From JBDHWG01 sp046328525 (GTDB lineage: Bacteria; Chloroflexota; Anaerolineae; Epilineales; JAHCIE01), in the NCBI GenBank assembly GCA_046328525.1, contig JAXLWK010000003.1:372001-436000 (forward strand): DNA of 64,000 nt, given 5' to 3'. The translations under genes and the position numbers were made by a program. This document shows positions 40,862 to 49,554 of the stretch, piece after piece. Under the pieces are notes generated by a model. It did no database searches. It was not told the DNA's origin and was given only the letters and a program-made list of their open reading frames with translations. Positions within the stretch are counted from its first letter, which is position 1. Every line of letters starts with the position of its first letter.

Positions 40862-41785
40862 ATGTGGAACTGGTCATATAGCATCGGCCGCGTAGCCGGC
40901 ATTAACATAAAAATCCACGTCACATTCGTCCTGATTCTGTTATTCGGCGCGATGCAGTGGGGTGGGCTGACAAGCCCTGGCGCCGCCCTGTTCGGCGTGC
41001 TGCTGACGATCCTGCTGTTCGTGTGCGTGACGCTGCACGAGCTAGGGCACAGCTTCGTGGCGCGCGCTTTCGGGATCAAGGTCAACGACATCGTCCTGTC
41101 GCCCCTGGGGGGCGTCGCTTTCCTCACGCGCTTGCCGGACAAGCCACTGCACGAGCTGCTCATCGCCGCCGCCGGGCCGCTGGTGAACATCGTGATTGCG
41201 GCGGTGTTGCTCGTGGTGGGCCTTCTCGTCGGGGTGGGGTCAGACAGCATCGCGGGCATGGCCGCTGCCTTGCGCCAGCCCTCGCTCGGCACCCTCTGGC
41301 TGTGGCTCATTGTGGCGAACGTGAGCCTTGTCCTGTTCAACATCATCCCGGCCTTCCCGCTGGACGGCGGGCGCATCTTCCGCTCGCTGCTGGCGCTGGT
41401 GGTCGGCAACGTCCCGGCCACCCGCGTCGCCGCCATGGTCGGCCAGTTCGTCGCCGTGCTGTTGGGCGTGTATGGCGTGTTCAACGGCAACATCCTGCTG
41501 TTGGCCGTGGCGCTGTTCATCTTCTTCGCCGCCGCGCAGGAGAACGCCTACGTGCGCGAGCAGGCGCGGCAGGCGCGGCGATCGGTAGCCCTCGTCCCGG
41601 CTCGCCTGGATGCCGGTCTGAGCCTGGAGGACGCGCGGCGCATCGTGGCGGCCAGCGGCCAGCCGGTGGGCGCGGTGTACGCCGGCGAGCGCTTCCTCGG
41701 CTATGTGCGGCTGGATGACCTCAACCGCATGCTGGACGCGCGCACGTCGGCCAGGGTGTACCCAACAAGCTCGTTGAGCGCGTGA
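40862..41785 (+). CDS. M50 site-2 protease-family membrane metalloprotease
   Basis: 307 residues with about six transmembrane helices. Zinc ligands are H59 and H63 in TLHELGHSF, with E60 as base, and D168 in IPAFPLDGGRIFRSL. The C-terminal about 70 residues (after a helix-rich linker with QEN...REQARQARRS) look like a remnant of the CBS-pair domain often found in this subfamily. Such proteases cut membrane-anchored regulators, but no target is nearby. Confidence 0.9.
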   Translation: MWNWSYSIGRVAGINIKIHVTFVLILLFGAMQWGGLTSPGAALFGVLLTILLFVCVTLHELGHSFVARAFGIKVNDIVLSPLGGVAFLTRLPDKPLHELLIAAAGPLVNIVIAAVLLVVGLLVGVGSDSIAGMAAALRQPSLGTLWLWLIVANVSLVLFNIIPAFPLDGGRIFRSLLALVVGNVPATRVAAMVGQFVAVLLGVYGVFNGNILLLAVALFIFFAAAQENAYVREQARQARRSVALVPARLDAGLSLEDARRIVAASGQPVGAVYAGERFLGYVRLDDLNRMLDARTSARVYPTSSLSA

Positions 41786-41833
41786 GGCGAACGGCAGAGC
41801 GTGTTGCGCCTGGGGCGTGAATGACAAGCAACG

Positions 41834-41869
41834 GAGACGAGAGACCACCAAGCTCTCGTCTCTCATTTT
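41834..41869 (+). terminator. Terminator of the M50 protease gene
   Basis: Ten-bp perfect stem GAGACGAGAG (41834-41843) with CTCTCGTCTC (41853-41862), 9-nt loop, followed by TCATTTT. Confidence 0.8.
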
Positions 41870-41903
41870 GAGCCATATCGGCATTTTCTCCTGGAGGTAG
41901 GCC

Positions 41904-42965
41904 ATGCCAGATGCACCTGGCCTCGTGGTCCTGTTTGGCTCGGGCGAGACGGCGCCCCGCGCGCGCCGCGTCTACGAGCATGTCTTCGCCGCGCTGCCCA
42001 AGCCCGTTCAGGTCGCTGTGTTGGAGACGCCGGCCGGCTTTGAGCCGAACTCGGCGATGGTCGCCGGGCGAGTCGCCGAGTTCATCAAGGGGCGCGTGCA
42101 GGCGTACCCGCTCGAGACGGCCCTTGTGCCGGCTCGCAAGCGCGGCACCGCCTTCAGCCCCGACGATCCCGCCATTGTCGCCCCCATCGCCGCCGCCGAC
42201 GCCATCTTTCTCGGCCCCGGCAGCCCGACCTACGCGGTGCGCCAGCTGCGCGATAGCCTGGCCTGGCAGACCATCGTCGCCCGCCAGCGCCAGGGCGCGG
42301 CGCTGATCCTGGCGAGCGCGGCCACCATCGCCGCGAGCGGCCACGCCCTGCCGGTCTACGAGATTTACAAAGTCGGCGCCGATGTCCATTGGACCCACGG
42401 CCTGGACCTCTTCAGCGCCTATGGGTTGTCCCTCGTGTTTGTGCCGCACTGGAACAACAGCGATGGTGGCACGGCGCTTGACACGAGTCACTGCTACATG
42501 GGGCAGGAACGCTACGACGCCCTGGTGGCGATGCTCCCACGCGGCCAGCGCATCGTCGGCATTGATGAGCAGACCGCCCTCATCATTGACCCCGCGGCCG
42601 AGACGTGCCGCGTGATGGGGCTAGGTGGTGTGACACTCATCGGCGACGCCGGGCCGCGACACCACACCGCCGGGCACGCGTTCGACATACGCGAGCTGGG
42701 GCCGTATCACGCCCCAGCCGAGACAGCGGCTATTCCGGAGTCTGTGGCGGGCGCTCTGGACGGGGCGCGCGCCCTGGCCGCCGCCGAGGCCGTGGTCGCT
42801 GCGACGCCACCGCCGGAGGTGCTAACCCTGGTATCGGAGCGCGAGGCGAGCCGCACCCGCCGCGAGTGGGCCGCCGCCGACGCCCTCCGCGCCCAGGTCG
42901 CCGACCTGGGGTGGCGCGTTGTGGATACACCGCAAGGGCCACTCGTGGAGCGCATTGAAGAGTAG
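41904..42965 (+). CDS. S51/glutamine-amidotransferase-like protein with cysteinyl-tRNA-synthetase-like C-terminal domain
   Basis: 353 residues, start preceded by GGAGG. Residues 1 to about 230 resemble the type 1 glutamine-amidotransferase fold of peptidase E/cyanophycinase: VVLFGSGETAPRARR, AIFLGPGSPTYAVRQL. The nucleophile elbow reads LILASAATIAASG, not the GTSAGA of active S51 peptidases, so catalysis is doubtful. Residues about 300-353 (LVSEREASRTRREWAAADALRAQVADLGWRVVDTPQGP) closely follow the end of cysteinyl-tRNA synthetase, including its ADALR and DTPQG. No synthetase core is present. Function unknown. Confidence 0.75.
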   Translation: MPDAPGLVVLFGSGETAPRARRVYEHVFAALPKPVQVAVLETPAGFEPNSAMVAGRVAEFIKGRVQAYPLETALVPARKRGTAFSPDDPAIVAPIAAADAIFLGPGSPTYAVRQLRDSLAWQTIVARQRQGAALILASAATIAASGHALPVYEIYKVGADVHWTHGLDLFSAYGLSLVFVPHWNNSDGGTALDTSHCYMGQERYDALVAMLPRGQRIVGIDEQTALIIDPAAETCRVMGLGGVTLIGDAGPRHHTAGHAFDIRELGPYHAPAETAAIPESVAGALDGARALAAAEAVVAATPPPEVLTLVSEREASRTRREWAAADALRAQVADLGWRVVDTPQGPLVERIEE

Positions 42966-42982
42966 GGAATAGGATTTGTCGC

Positions 42983-44131
42983 ATGCGTTGGATTGTAGCG
43001 TTAGTTCTTGTCGGAGTTCTTCTCGCCGGCGCAGCGTGGGCGCTGCGCCCCGCGCCGTCGGACACGGTGCAGGCGCGCCTGGCCGTGGCGGAGGCGCTGC
43101 AAGCGCCGTCTGACGCCGGATACGCGAAGGCCATCGCGCCGCGCCAGTTCACGTTCCCCCAGGACCACGGCCCCCATCCAGAGTTCCGCACCGAGTGGTG
43201 GTACTACACCGGCAACCTCGAAAGCCAGGCGGGCGAGCGATTCGGCTATCAGCTCACGTTCTTCCGCCAGGCGCTCGCGCCCGAAGCCCCCGACCGCGCC
43301 TCAGACTGGGGCACGCGCCAGGTCTACATGGCGCACTTCGTGGTGACCAAAGCGCCCGACGGCTTTGTGTCCCGCGAGCGCTTCAGCCGCGGCGCAGCCG
43401 GCCTGGCGGGCGCCCAGGCTGACCCTTATCGCGTGTGGCTCGAAACGTGGGAGGCCGCCGAGGTCGCGCCCGGTGTGACGCGGCTGCGGGCGGCGGACGG
43501 CCCGATCGCCATTGACCTGACGCTGCGCGACGGCAAGCCGGTCGTTCTGCAAGGCGACGCCGGGCTGTCGCAGAAGAGCGAGGAGCCGGGGAATGCGTCG
43601 TACTACTACAGCCTGACGCGCATGCCCACCGACGGCACGGTGACGTTCAACGGCCAGACTTACCCGGTCACGGGCGCGTCGTGGTTCGACCGGGAGTTCG
43701 GGACGAGCGCGCTGGGGCCGGATGTCGTTGGCTGGGATTGGTTCGCGCTCCAGCTCGACGATGGCCGCGACGTGATGTTCTACCAACTCCGCCGCAAGGA
43801 CGGAACCATTGAGCCGGTGTCCGGCGGAACGCTGGTCGCGCCCGACGGGACGTCGCGCCGGCTGAGCCGCGACGATGTAAAGATTGACACGCTTGCGACG
43901 TGGAAGAGTCCACGCACGGGGGCGGTCTACCCGGCGAAGTGGCGTCTCGCGATTCCGAGCGCCGGCATCGCCGTGGACATCACGCCGGTCGTCGCGGACC
44001 AAGAGCTAGACGTGTCCTTCGCCTACTGGGAGGGCGCGGTGGACGTGGCCGGGAGCGCTACGGGGCGCGGCTACATCGAGATGACGGGGTACGCCGCCCC
44101 GCAGAACGGCCGCGACAGCGTGCAGCGCTAA
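42983..44131 (+). CDS. AttH/CrtC-type lipocalin-like secreted protein
   Basis: 382 residues. An N-terminal signal or anchor helix (about 3-20) is followed by two lipocalin-like beta-barrels. Motifs are FPQDHGPHPEFRTEWWYYTGNLES, FGYQLTFFRQAL, YMAHFVVTKA and SWFDREFGTS...WDWFALQLDDGRDVMFYQLR, which define the AttH/carotenoid 1,2-hydratase (CrtC) family. AttH proteins are encoded with AttE-type ATPases and AttFG permeases; a similar pair lies at 33161-36573. No carotenoid genes are nearby, so hydratase activity is not implied. Confidence 0.88.
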   Translation: MRWIVALVLVGVLLAGAAWALRPAPSDTVQARLAVAEALQAPSDAGYAKAIAPRQFTFPQDHGPHPEFRTEWWYYTGNLESQAGERFGYQLTFFRQALAPEAPDRASDWGTRQVYMAHFVVTKAPDGFVSRERFSRGAAGLAGAQADPYRVWLETWEAAEVAPGVTRLRAADGPIAIDLTLRDGKPVVLQGDAGLSQKSEEPGNASYYYSLTRMPTDGTVTFNGQTYPVTGASWFDREFGTSALGPDVVGWDWFALQLDDGRDVMFYQLRRKDGTIEPVSGGTLVAPDGTSRRLSRDDVKIDTLATWKSPRTGAVYPAKWRLAIPSAGIAVDITPVVADQELDVSFAYWEGAVDVAGSATGRGYIEMTGYAAPQNGRDSVQR

Positions 44132-44237
44132 CCCCGGCGAAAACGCTCTTCCCGCTCGCCGAGCCGCTGTTCACGGCGATTTTCATGGCCGTCCCTCCAA
44201 GACAGCGGGGCGTGAGATTTCTAGCCAAGAGATGGCA

Positions 44238-44304
44238 ACGCAAAGGCGCAAAGACGCAAAGGGGAAACCCCGGTTGTCGTTCTTTGCGCCTTTGCGCCTT
44301 TGTG
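44238..44304. repeat. AAGGCGCAAAG inverted repeat
   Basis: A left arm made of GCAAAG-type units (from about 44238) pairs with TTTGCGCCTTTGCGCC around 44282-44297 across an A/C/G-rich loop. It lies in the gene-free stretch 44132-44515, whose remainder shows no gene apart from the terminator at 44328. Confidence 0.6.
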
Positions 44305-44327
44305 TCCCTCCTCCATCCCCCTATCCC

Positions 44328-44361
44328 CCTTCCTCCCCCACAAGTGGGGGAGGAAGGTTTT
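44328..44361 (+). terminator. Hairpin terminator downstream of the lipocalin gene
   Basis: A 13-bp perfect stem (44328-44340, CCTTCCTCCCCCA, with 44345-44357), loop CAAG, followed by TTTT. Confidence 0.7.
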
Positions 44362-44515
44362 GGTCGTCCGCCCGAACTACTTACGCCGGGAGATACGGGC
44401 GAACGGCCAAAAGGGGGGAGCCGAGCGCAGCGAGGCAGGGGTTGGTGGGGGACGAGCCATTGCCGCTCTTGGCCTGTCCGCCCTTGAACCGGGTGCCGGA
44501 GGCGCGCCGGTCCGC

Positions 44516-45862
44516 TTAGTCGCGGCGCTCGCTGGCGACGACCACTGGCGCGGTCAGTGGCAGGAACATCGGCGTGACGGCGATCAGGACGGCGATGAGC
44601 AGCAGCGCGCCGAGGACGACGGCGCGGGGCGCGCCGGCCGTCTCGCCGAGCCACGCGGTTGCGCCGTTGACGCCGAGCGCGTCGAAGACCGACTGGATCG
44701 CCCGCGACCAGGTCGCCTGGTCATACGCCCCAAGCGACTTCGCCAGGGCAGCGACGGCCAGCGCGCCCAGGGAGGGCAGGCCGATGAGCGTCGTCGCGTA
44801 CAGGCTCATCACGCGCCCGCGAAGCTGGTTGGGGACGTGGAGCTGGAGGCTGGTGGCGATCATCGTGCCGAAGACACTGCTGGCGGCCGAGAAGACGAAG
44901 AGGGTGAAAACGCCGAGCCAGAAGTTCCGACTCAGGGAAAAGGCGATGAGGAACCCCGACATGACGAACCCGGCGATCAGCAGCAGCTTGCCCTGGCCGC
45001 GAATCTGGGGGATGGACGAGAGGACGAACGCCGCGATGAGCGCCCCGGCGCCGCCGGCCGCGAGAAGCGTGCCGTAGCCCGTGCTTCCCTCGTGCCAGAC
45101 GTCGTCGGCGAAGATCGGCAGCAGGGGCTGATAGGAGCGCGCGAACAGCGAGCCAAGCGCGGAGACGATGAGCAGGGCCAGGATGAGCTGGTGACGCCAG
45201 GCATAGATGAAGCCGCCGAACAACGCGTCACGTATCGTCGTGGCCGGGTGGTGGCCGCGCGGGACGTGGCGCATCAGGGCCAGCGCGCCGATGACGGCGA
45301 GAAAGCTCACGCCGTTGAGAAAGAACAGCCAGCCCGGGTCGGTGAACCTGAGCATCAAGCCGGCAATGGCGGGGCCGACGAGCGCAGCTCCGGTGTACGT
45401 CGCCGAGTTCAGCGCCAGGGCGTTGAGCAGGTCTTCACGCGGCACCAGGTTGGGGATCAGTGACTGACGCGCCGGGTTGTCGAAGGCCAGCAGGCACGAC
45501 CAGACGAAGCTGGACACGAGAATCTGCCACGGCTCGATGTGCCCCGTCCAGGCCAGAATCGCCATGACGAACGCCGCCAGCATCGAGCCGGTCTGGGTGA
45601 TGTACAGCAGCTTGATGCGGTCGACGCGGTCCACGACCACGCCGCCGATGGGCGGCAAAAACGTCATCGGTAGCGCGAACGACAGGCCCAGGTAGCCCAG
45701 GTAGATGGGATCGTTGCCGGTGAGCTTGAAGATAAGCCAGCTCTGGGCGACATTCTGCATCCAGGTGCCCATATTCGAGACGAGCAGTCCGGCCCAGAGC
45801 AGGGTGAAGTTGCGGTGCCTGAGCGCCGGATAGCGCATGGGGCGATGGGTTGTTGCCGCCAA
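44516..45862 (-). CDS. MFS exporter (MFS_3 / EntS-like)
   Basis: 448 residues from TTG 45862, five bases after AAGGAG; ATG 45838 is a less well-placed alternative. There are twelve predicted transmembrane helices. The family signature LLWAGLLVSNMGTWMQNVAQSWLIF opens it, and PLIG-type motif A appears as FLPPIGGVVVDRVDRIKLL. This subfamily exports drugs or siderophores. It is followed by no gene on the same strand. The DNA glycosylase gene lies just upstream and may be cotranscribed. Confidence 0.9.
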   Translation of the reverse strand: MAATTHRPMRYPALRHRNFTLLWAGLLVSNMGTWMQNVAQSWLIFKLTGNDPIYLGYLGLSFALPMTFLPPIGGVVVDRVDRIKLLYITQTGSMLAAFVMAILAWTGHIEPWQILVSSFVWSCLLAFDNPARQSLIPNLVPREDLLNALALNSATYTGAALVGPAIAGLMLRFTDPGWLFFLNGVSFLAVIGALALMRHVPRGHHPATTIRDALFGGFIYAWRHQLILALLIVSALGSLFARSYQPLLPIFADDVWHEGSTGYGTLLAAGGAGALIAAFVLSSIPQIRGQGKLLLIAGFVMSGFLIAFSLSRNFWLGVFTLFVFSAASSVFGTMIATSLQLHVPNQLRGRVMSLYATTLIGLPSLGALAVAALAKSLGAYDQATWSRAIQSVFDALGVNGATAWLGETAGAPRAVVLGALLLIAVLIAVTPMFLPLTAPVVVASERRD

Positions 45863-45924
45863 TGCATCTCCTTGTCGTGCTGTACGTGGGATCGCGGGTA
45901 TGATACACCCCTCCCGGTCGGAAG

Positions 45925-47133
45925 TCACGCAGCTTCGGACAGGGCCGCGGCCAGCTCTGGCGGGTCCGACATCGCCACCTCGACACGCGGCGTCCCGTGC
46001 CAGCCCGCGACCTCGCGCAGCGCGCCGCGCAGGTCCGCGACCAGGTCATCCGTCACGGCGATGCCCGGCTCCAGGTGCAGCGCCTTGACTTCGAAGCGAC
46101 CCTCACGGCGGTGCGCCTTCGGGTCGAGCCGCCCGATGAGAGCGCCGCGCCGCAGAATGGGCAGGCTGAAGTAGCCGTAGCGGCGCTTGGGCGCCGGGGT
46201 GTAGCACTCGATGCGGTACTCGAAGCCAAACATGGTCTGCGCCCGCGCCCGGTCCCAGACGAGCGGGTCGAACGGCGACAGGAGCGTCGTCAGGTCAGGG
46301 GCGAGACCCCCGCTCGCCGCTGCCTTCGCCAGCGCCAGGTTCTCCGGATGGACGTACCCCGGCGCGGACCAGCCTTCTACGTCCACCGCGACGAGTGCCC
46401 CGTTCTCCGCCAGTGTTCGCGTCAATTGGGCCGTCGGGATTTTCGGCGTGCGGAAGTAATCGGCGACCCAGCCGGCCTGGGCGATGCCCAGTGCGCGGAC
46501 GGCGCGCAAAGCCAGCTCGCGCGCGCGCTCCTCGCGAGTGGGGAGGTGGTCGTCGCTCCAGTGGGGCAAGACCCGCTCGCGCAGGTCGTACACGCGCTGA
46601 AAGTTGTGGCGGCGCGCGATCATCAGCTCACCCACGTCGAAGAGGTGCTCCAGCGCCTGCTTCTCGAACTTGCGATCCCACCACATCCCCTTGCGCCCGT
46701 CGGTACGCTCGAAGTCGGCCGAGCGCACCGCGCCGTTCTCGCGGATGCCGTCCAGCAGCGCGGCAACGGCGGCATGGTGGCTCTCGATCCACCCCCGGCT
46801 CCACGCGGTTCGGCGGTCTGCGTCGTCCAGCATCCTGGCGCGGTAGAGTGGAAAATCCTCGATGGGCAGGAACGAAGCCTCGTGGGACCAGAACTCGAAC
46901 AGATGGCCCTCGGCAAGCAGATCGTCGAGCCAGTGCTGTGGGTAGTCGCCGAGGCGGCTCCACAGCACCAGGTATGGGCTGCGGGCGACGACGTGGATGG
47001 TGTCAATCTGCAACACCTCCATGCGCCGAATCGCCGCCAGGAGGTCGTCCCGGGTCGCAGGGCGCGGCGGGCGGCGGTCGAGGCCCGTGGCGGCGAGCAT
47101 CAGGTTGCGGGCAGCGGAGAGTGTCAGGCGCAT
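45925..47133 (-). CDS. YcaQ-type winged-helix DNA glycosylase (AlkZ family)
   Basis: 402 residues. The HTH_42/COG3214 family unwinds as tandem winged helices and excises cross-linked or alkylated purines. The QxD active motif is Q42-I-D44 in EVLQIDTIHVVARSPYLVLWSR, the YcaQ pattern rather than the QxQ of AlkZ. Other conserved blocks are GHLFEFWSHEASFLP and LSPFDPLVWDR. It would repair interstrand cross-links. The gene sits upstream of an MFS exporter, a grouping that in actinobacteria often means self-resistance to a genotoxin, though no biosynthesis genes are visible here. Confidence 0.88.
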   Translation of the reverse strand: MRLTLSAARNLMLAATGLDRRPPRPATRDDLLAAIRRMEVLQIDTIHVVARSPYLVLWSRLGDYPQHWLDDLLAEGHLFEFWSHEASFLPIEDFPLYRARMLDDADRRTAWSRGWIESHHAAVAALLDGIRENGAVRSADFERTDGRKGMWWDRKFEKQALEHLFDVGELMIARRHNFQRVYDLRERVLPHWSDDHLPTREERARELALRAVRALGIAQAGWVADYFRTPKIPTAQLTRTLAENGALVAVDVEGWSAPGYVHPENLALAKAAASGGLAPDLTTLLSPFDPLVWDRARAQTMFGFEYRIECYTPAPKRRYGYFSLPILRRGALIGRLDPKAHRREGRFEVKALHLEPGIAVTDDLVADLRGALREVAGWHGTPRVEVAMSDPPELAAALSEAA

Positions 47134-47148
47134 GGCGGTCCGATACGG

Positions 47149-47191
47149 CTCAGGCTGCCGGACGCCCCTGGTAGGGCGATGGCAGCCTGAG
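47149..47191 (-). terminator. Hairpin downstream of the 47221 gene
   Basis: CTCAGGCTGCC (47149-47159) and GGCAGCCTGAG (47181-47191) are perfect 11-bp arms with a small nested GCCC/GGGC stem. There is no U-tract. Confidence 0.5.
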
Positions 47192-47220
47192 GAAAGCTCT
47201 GTCTACGTGAGCAGGTGGGG

Positions 47221-47766
47221 CTAGAAGACGCCGAACTGGTTGAGCAAGTCGCCGTTCGTGACTTCGGCCTGCCAGGGCAGCCCAAAGAAGGAGATGAACG
47301 GGTCTAGCTCATACTCGTCTGTCGTGCGCGCAATGCGGAGCGCGATCAGGCCGCCGTCGGTGGCCAGGTCGAACTGAGCATCGGCGTTCATGCCATACGC
47401 GGCTTCGTCGTCGTAGGGGTCCCACGGGCGGACCTGGATATAGCCGCCGTGGTCGTCAGAGGTGATGTTGTCGCACGCCTTGAAGGGGCGCAGCGCACGC
47501 GCCAGGTCCACAGCGTAGCGGTGCGTGCCCGGATCCACAAACGGCGTCAGGTGAATTCCGATCATCTGGCCGTCGTCCGTGAAATCCATTGTCAGGGGCG
47601 ACGAAACAGTGCGCGCCGCCTGTCGCCGCCGGGCAGGCTGGAGGACGACCACGACCTGGTCGGCCGGTACATCGTAGATGAGTCGGAGGTCGCAGTATCG
47701 CTCTGGCTCGATCTCAAAGAAGTCGCGGGCGCGGCGCTTGCGGTCCTCGGAAGACTGGGTTCTCAT
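47221..47766 (-). CDS. Uncharacterised 181-residue soluble protein
   Basis: I do not recognise a family. No signal peptide or membrane helix is seen. The N terminus is basic (RKRRARDFFEIEPERYCDL), followed by mixed alpha/beta sequence rich in Asp. The segment DQVVVVLQPARRRQ suggests a strand-turn, and the C-terminal half has many aromatic residues. Codon use looks like that of its neighbours. It is transcribed in the same direction as the glycosylase gene but is separated from it by a hairpin. Confidence 0.65.
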   Translation of the reverse strand: MRTQSSEDRKRRARDFFEIEPERYCDLRLIYDVPADQVVVVLQPARRRQAARTVSSPLTMDFTDDGQMIGIHLTPFVDPGTHRYAVDLARALRPFKACDNITSDDHGGYIQVRPWDPYDDEAAYGMNADAQFDLATDGGLIALRIARTTDEYELDPFISFFGLPWQAEVTNGDLLNQFGVF

Positions 47767-47959
47767 GCTTCTCCCGCTGCGAGTTCAAGGTGGGACAGGG
47801 TGACGAAAAGGGTGTGCGATTGTCCCAGGAATCCCATAATGATATTCTAGCACGGTTCAACGCAACGCCCAAATCCGTCAACCCGGCAAACTCCTGGGCG
47901 CTCATCACCCTATAAGACGTTTGTTCCAGCCTATCGCTTACCCCCATCGCCGCCATCGG

Positions 47960-48505
47960 CTAACGGTTGACGACGGTGGCATCGAGCGCCTTGAGGTAGT
48001 CGGCGGCCTCGCGCTGCGGCACGCCCAGCCAGCCCAGGATCGTCGGCGCTCGCACCGTGACGTCCACTTGCACCCCGGTAGCCTCTGGACGAATGTTGGC
48101 GTCTAGCGTGTTCTTCCAGAGGAGCCACGGGATTTCGGCCTGGAAGATGCCGCCGCTGAATGGGGTGGTGCGCTGAACGACCACGCGCCACGGCTGACCG
48201 AGGTTTTGCTGCGCGCCGGCGACGACCACAGCGTCGCGGTAGACGTCGTTGGGCGGCGCGCTGTAGACACGGGATTTCAGCTCGGCGGGGGCATCCGGCG
48301 ACGAGGCGACGCTATATGTGGCCCCCGCGCCGGCCGTCCCCTGGCCGATGACGAACGCGCCGGCGAGGATGAGCACCGCGCCGACGATGCCGACGCCCCA
48401 CACCACGACCGGCGACACCGACTCGCGCACCAGGGCGCGAACGATCCACGCCAGCAGCCCGACGGCGACGACAAGAAAGACGAGCAGCAGCAGCCATGCG
48501 GTCAT
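47960..48505 (-). CDS. Uncharacterised two-helix membrane protein
   Basis: 181 residues with two transmembrane helices near the N terminus (about 3-24 and 32-54), then an extracytoplasmic domain of about 125 residues. I do not recognise the domain; it contains APPNDVYRDAVVVAGAQQNLGQPW and RAPTILGWLG. It lies 5 bp upstream-to-downstream of the MDR reductase gene on the same strand, so cotranscription is likely. Nothing in it suggests an enzyme. Confidence 0.65.
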   Translation of the reverse strand: MTAWLLLLVFLVVAVGLLAWIVRALVRESVSPVVVWGVGIVGAVLILAGAFVIGQGTAGAGATYSVASSPDAPAELKSRVYSAPPNDVYRDAVVVAGAQQNLGQPWRVVVQRTTPFSGGIFQAEIPWLLWKNTLDANIRPEATGVQVDVTVRAPTILGWLGVPQREAADYLKALDATVVNR

Positions 48506-48510
48506 GGCGG

Positions 48511-49542
48511 TCAGTCTACCGTCAGGACGATCTTGCCGAACTGCTCGCCCGCCGCCAGGATGCGCTGCGCCTCGACCATTTCGTCCAGGGGCATCACGCG
48601 GTCAACGACGGGCTTGAGTCGGCCCTGGAAGACGAGGTTCATCACGGCGTTGAACTCCGACTGCGACGCCATGGTCGAGCCGATAATGAACGGCTGTTTC
48701 CAGAAGATCACGCGGATGTCGGTCTCGCCCATCGGCCCCGTCGTCGCGCCGTAGGTCACGATGCGGCCGCCCTTGCGCACGGCGCGCAGGCTGCCCTTCC
48801 ACGTCGCGGCGCCTGTGTTCTCCAACACCACGTCCACGCCGCGCCGTTTCGTGCGCTGCCAGATTTCGCGGCTGAAGTCCGACGTCGTCCGGTCAATGGT
48901 CTCGTCGGCGCCCAGGGCACGGGCGGCGGCCGCCTTCTCCTCCGACGATGTGACGGCGTAGACATACGCCCCGGCGAGCTTGGCAATCTGAATCGCCGCG
49001 CTCGCGCCGCCGCCGCTCGCGCCGAGTATCAGCACGGTCTCGCCGGCGCGCAAGGCCGCCTGGGTCATCAGCGCGCGCCACGCCGTCTGATAGACGAGCG
49101 GCACGGCGGCCGCCTCGACGAAGCTGAGGCTGTCGGGGATGGGCAGCACGTTGCGCGCCGGAACGCTGATGAACTCGGCCATGCCGCCGGGACCGTGTTC
49201 GCCCAAGATGCCGAACGAGTCGCACAGGGAGTGATCGCCCCGGATGCACGCCTCGCATTTGCCGCACCACAACGACGGGTTGATGAGCACCCGCTGGCCC
49301 GCCGCCAGCCCGGTCACGTTCGCGCCCACCGCCTCGACGACGCCGGCGATGTCCGAGCCACCGATGTGCGGCATGGTCAGCTTGAGGCCGGGGATGCCCT
49401 CGCGCACGAAGAGGTCAAGGTGATTGAGGGCGACGGCCTTGACGCGCACCAGGGCGTCGTCGGGGCCGGGCGTCGGCGTTGGCACGTCGGTGATACTGAG
49501 CTTGTCGAGGCCGCCGTGCTCGTAGAATACTGCTGCGCGCAT
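48511..49542 (-). CDS. MDR-family zinc-type alcohol dehydrogenase / quinone reductase
   Basis: 343 residues. The N-terminal GroES-like domain has the structural-zinc loop (CGKCEACIRGDHSLC) and the LNHLDLFVREGIPGLKLTMPHIGGSDIAG motif. The Rossmann domain has LILGASGGGASAAIQIAKLAGAYVYAVTSS. It would reduce or oxidise alcohols, aldehydes or quinones with NAD(P)H. The upstream SDR gene is 12 bp away in the same operon, so a linked redox step is plausible. Confidence 0.9.
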   Translation of the reverse strand: MRAAVFYEHGGLDKLSITDVPTPTPGPDDALVRVKAVALNHLDLFVREGIPGLKLTMPHIGGSDIAGVVEAVGANVTGLAAGQRVLINPSLWCGKCEACIRGDHSLCDSFGILGEHGPGGMAEFISVPARNVLPIPDSLSFVEAAAVPLVYQTAWRALMTQAALRAGETVLILGASGGGASAAIQIAKLAGAYVYAVTSSEEKAAAARALGADETIDRTTSDFSREIWQRTKRRGVDVVLENTGAATWKGSLRAVRKGGRIVTYGATTGPMGETDIRVIFWKQPFIIGSTMASQSEFNAVMNLVFQGRLKPVVDRVMPLDEMVEAQRILAAGEQFGKIVLTVD

Positions 49543-49554
49543 AATCTCTCCTCG

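Noticed and set aside
44300..45463. 387-residue plus-strand ORF opposite the MFS gene
   Set aside because: It is a shadow of the transmembrane protein; composition is Arg/Asp/Gly-rich without any domain.
47714..47956. 80-residue minus-strand ORF upstream of the 47221 gene
   Set aside because: It overlaps the start of that gene, has no ribosome site and no recognisable pattern.
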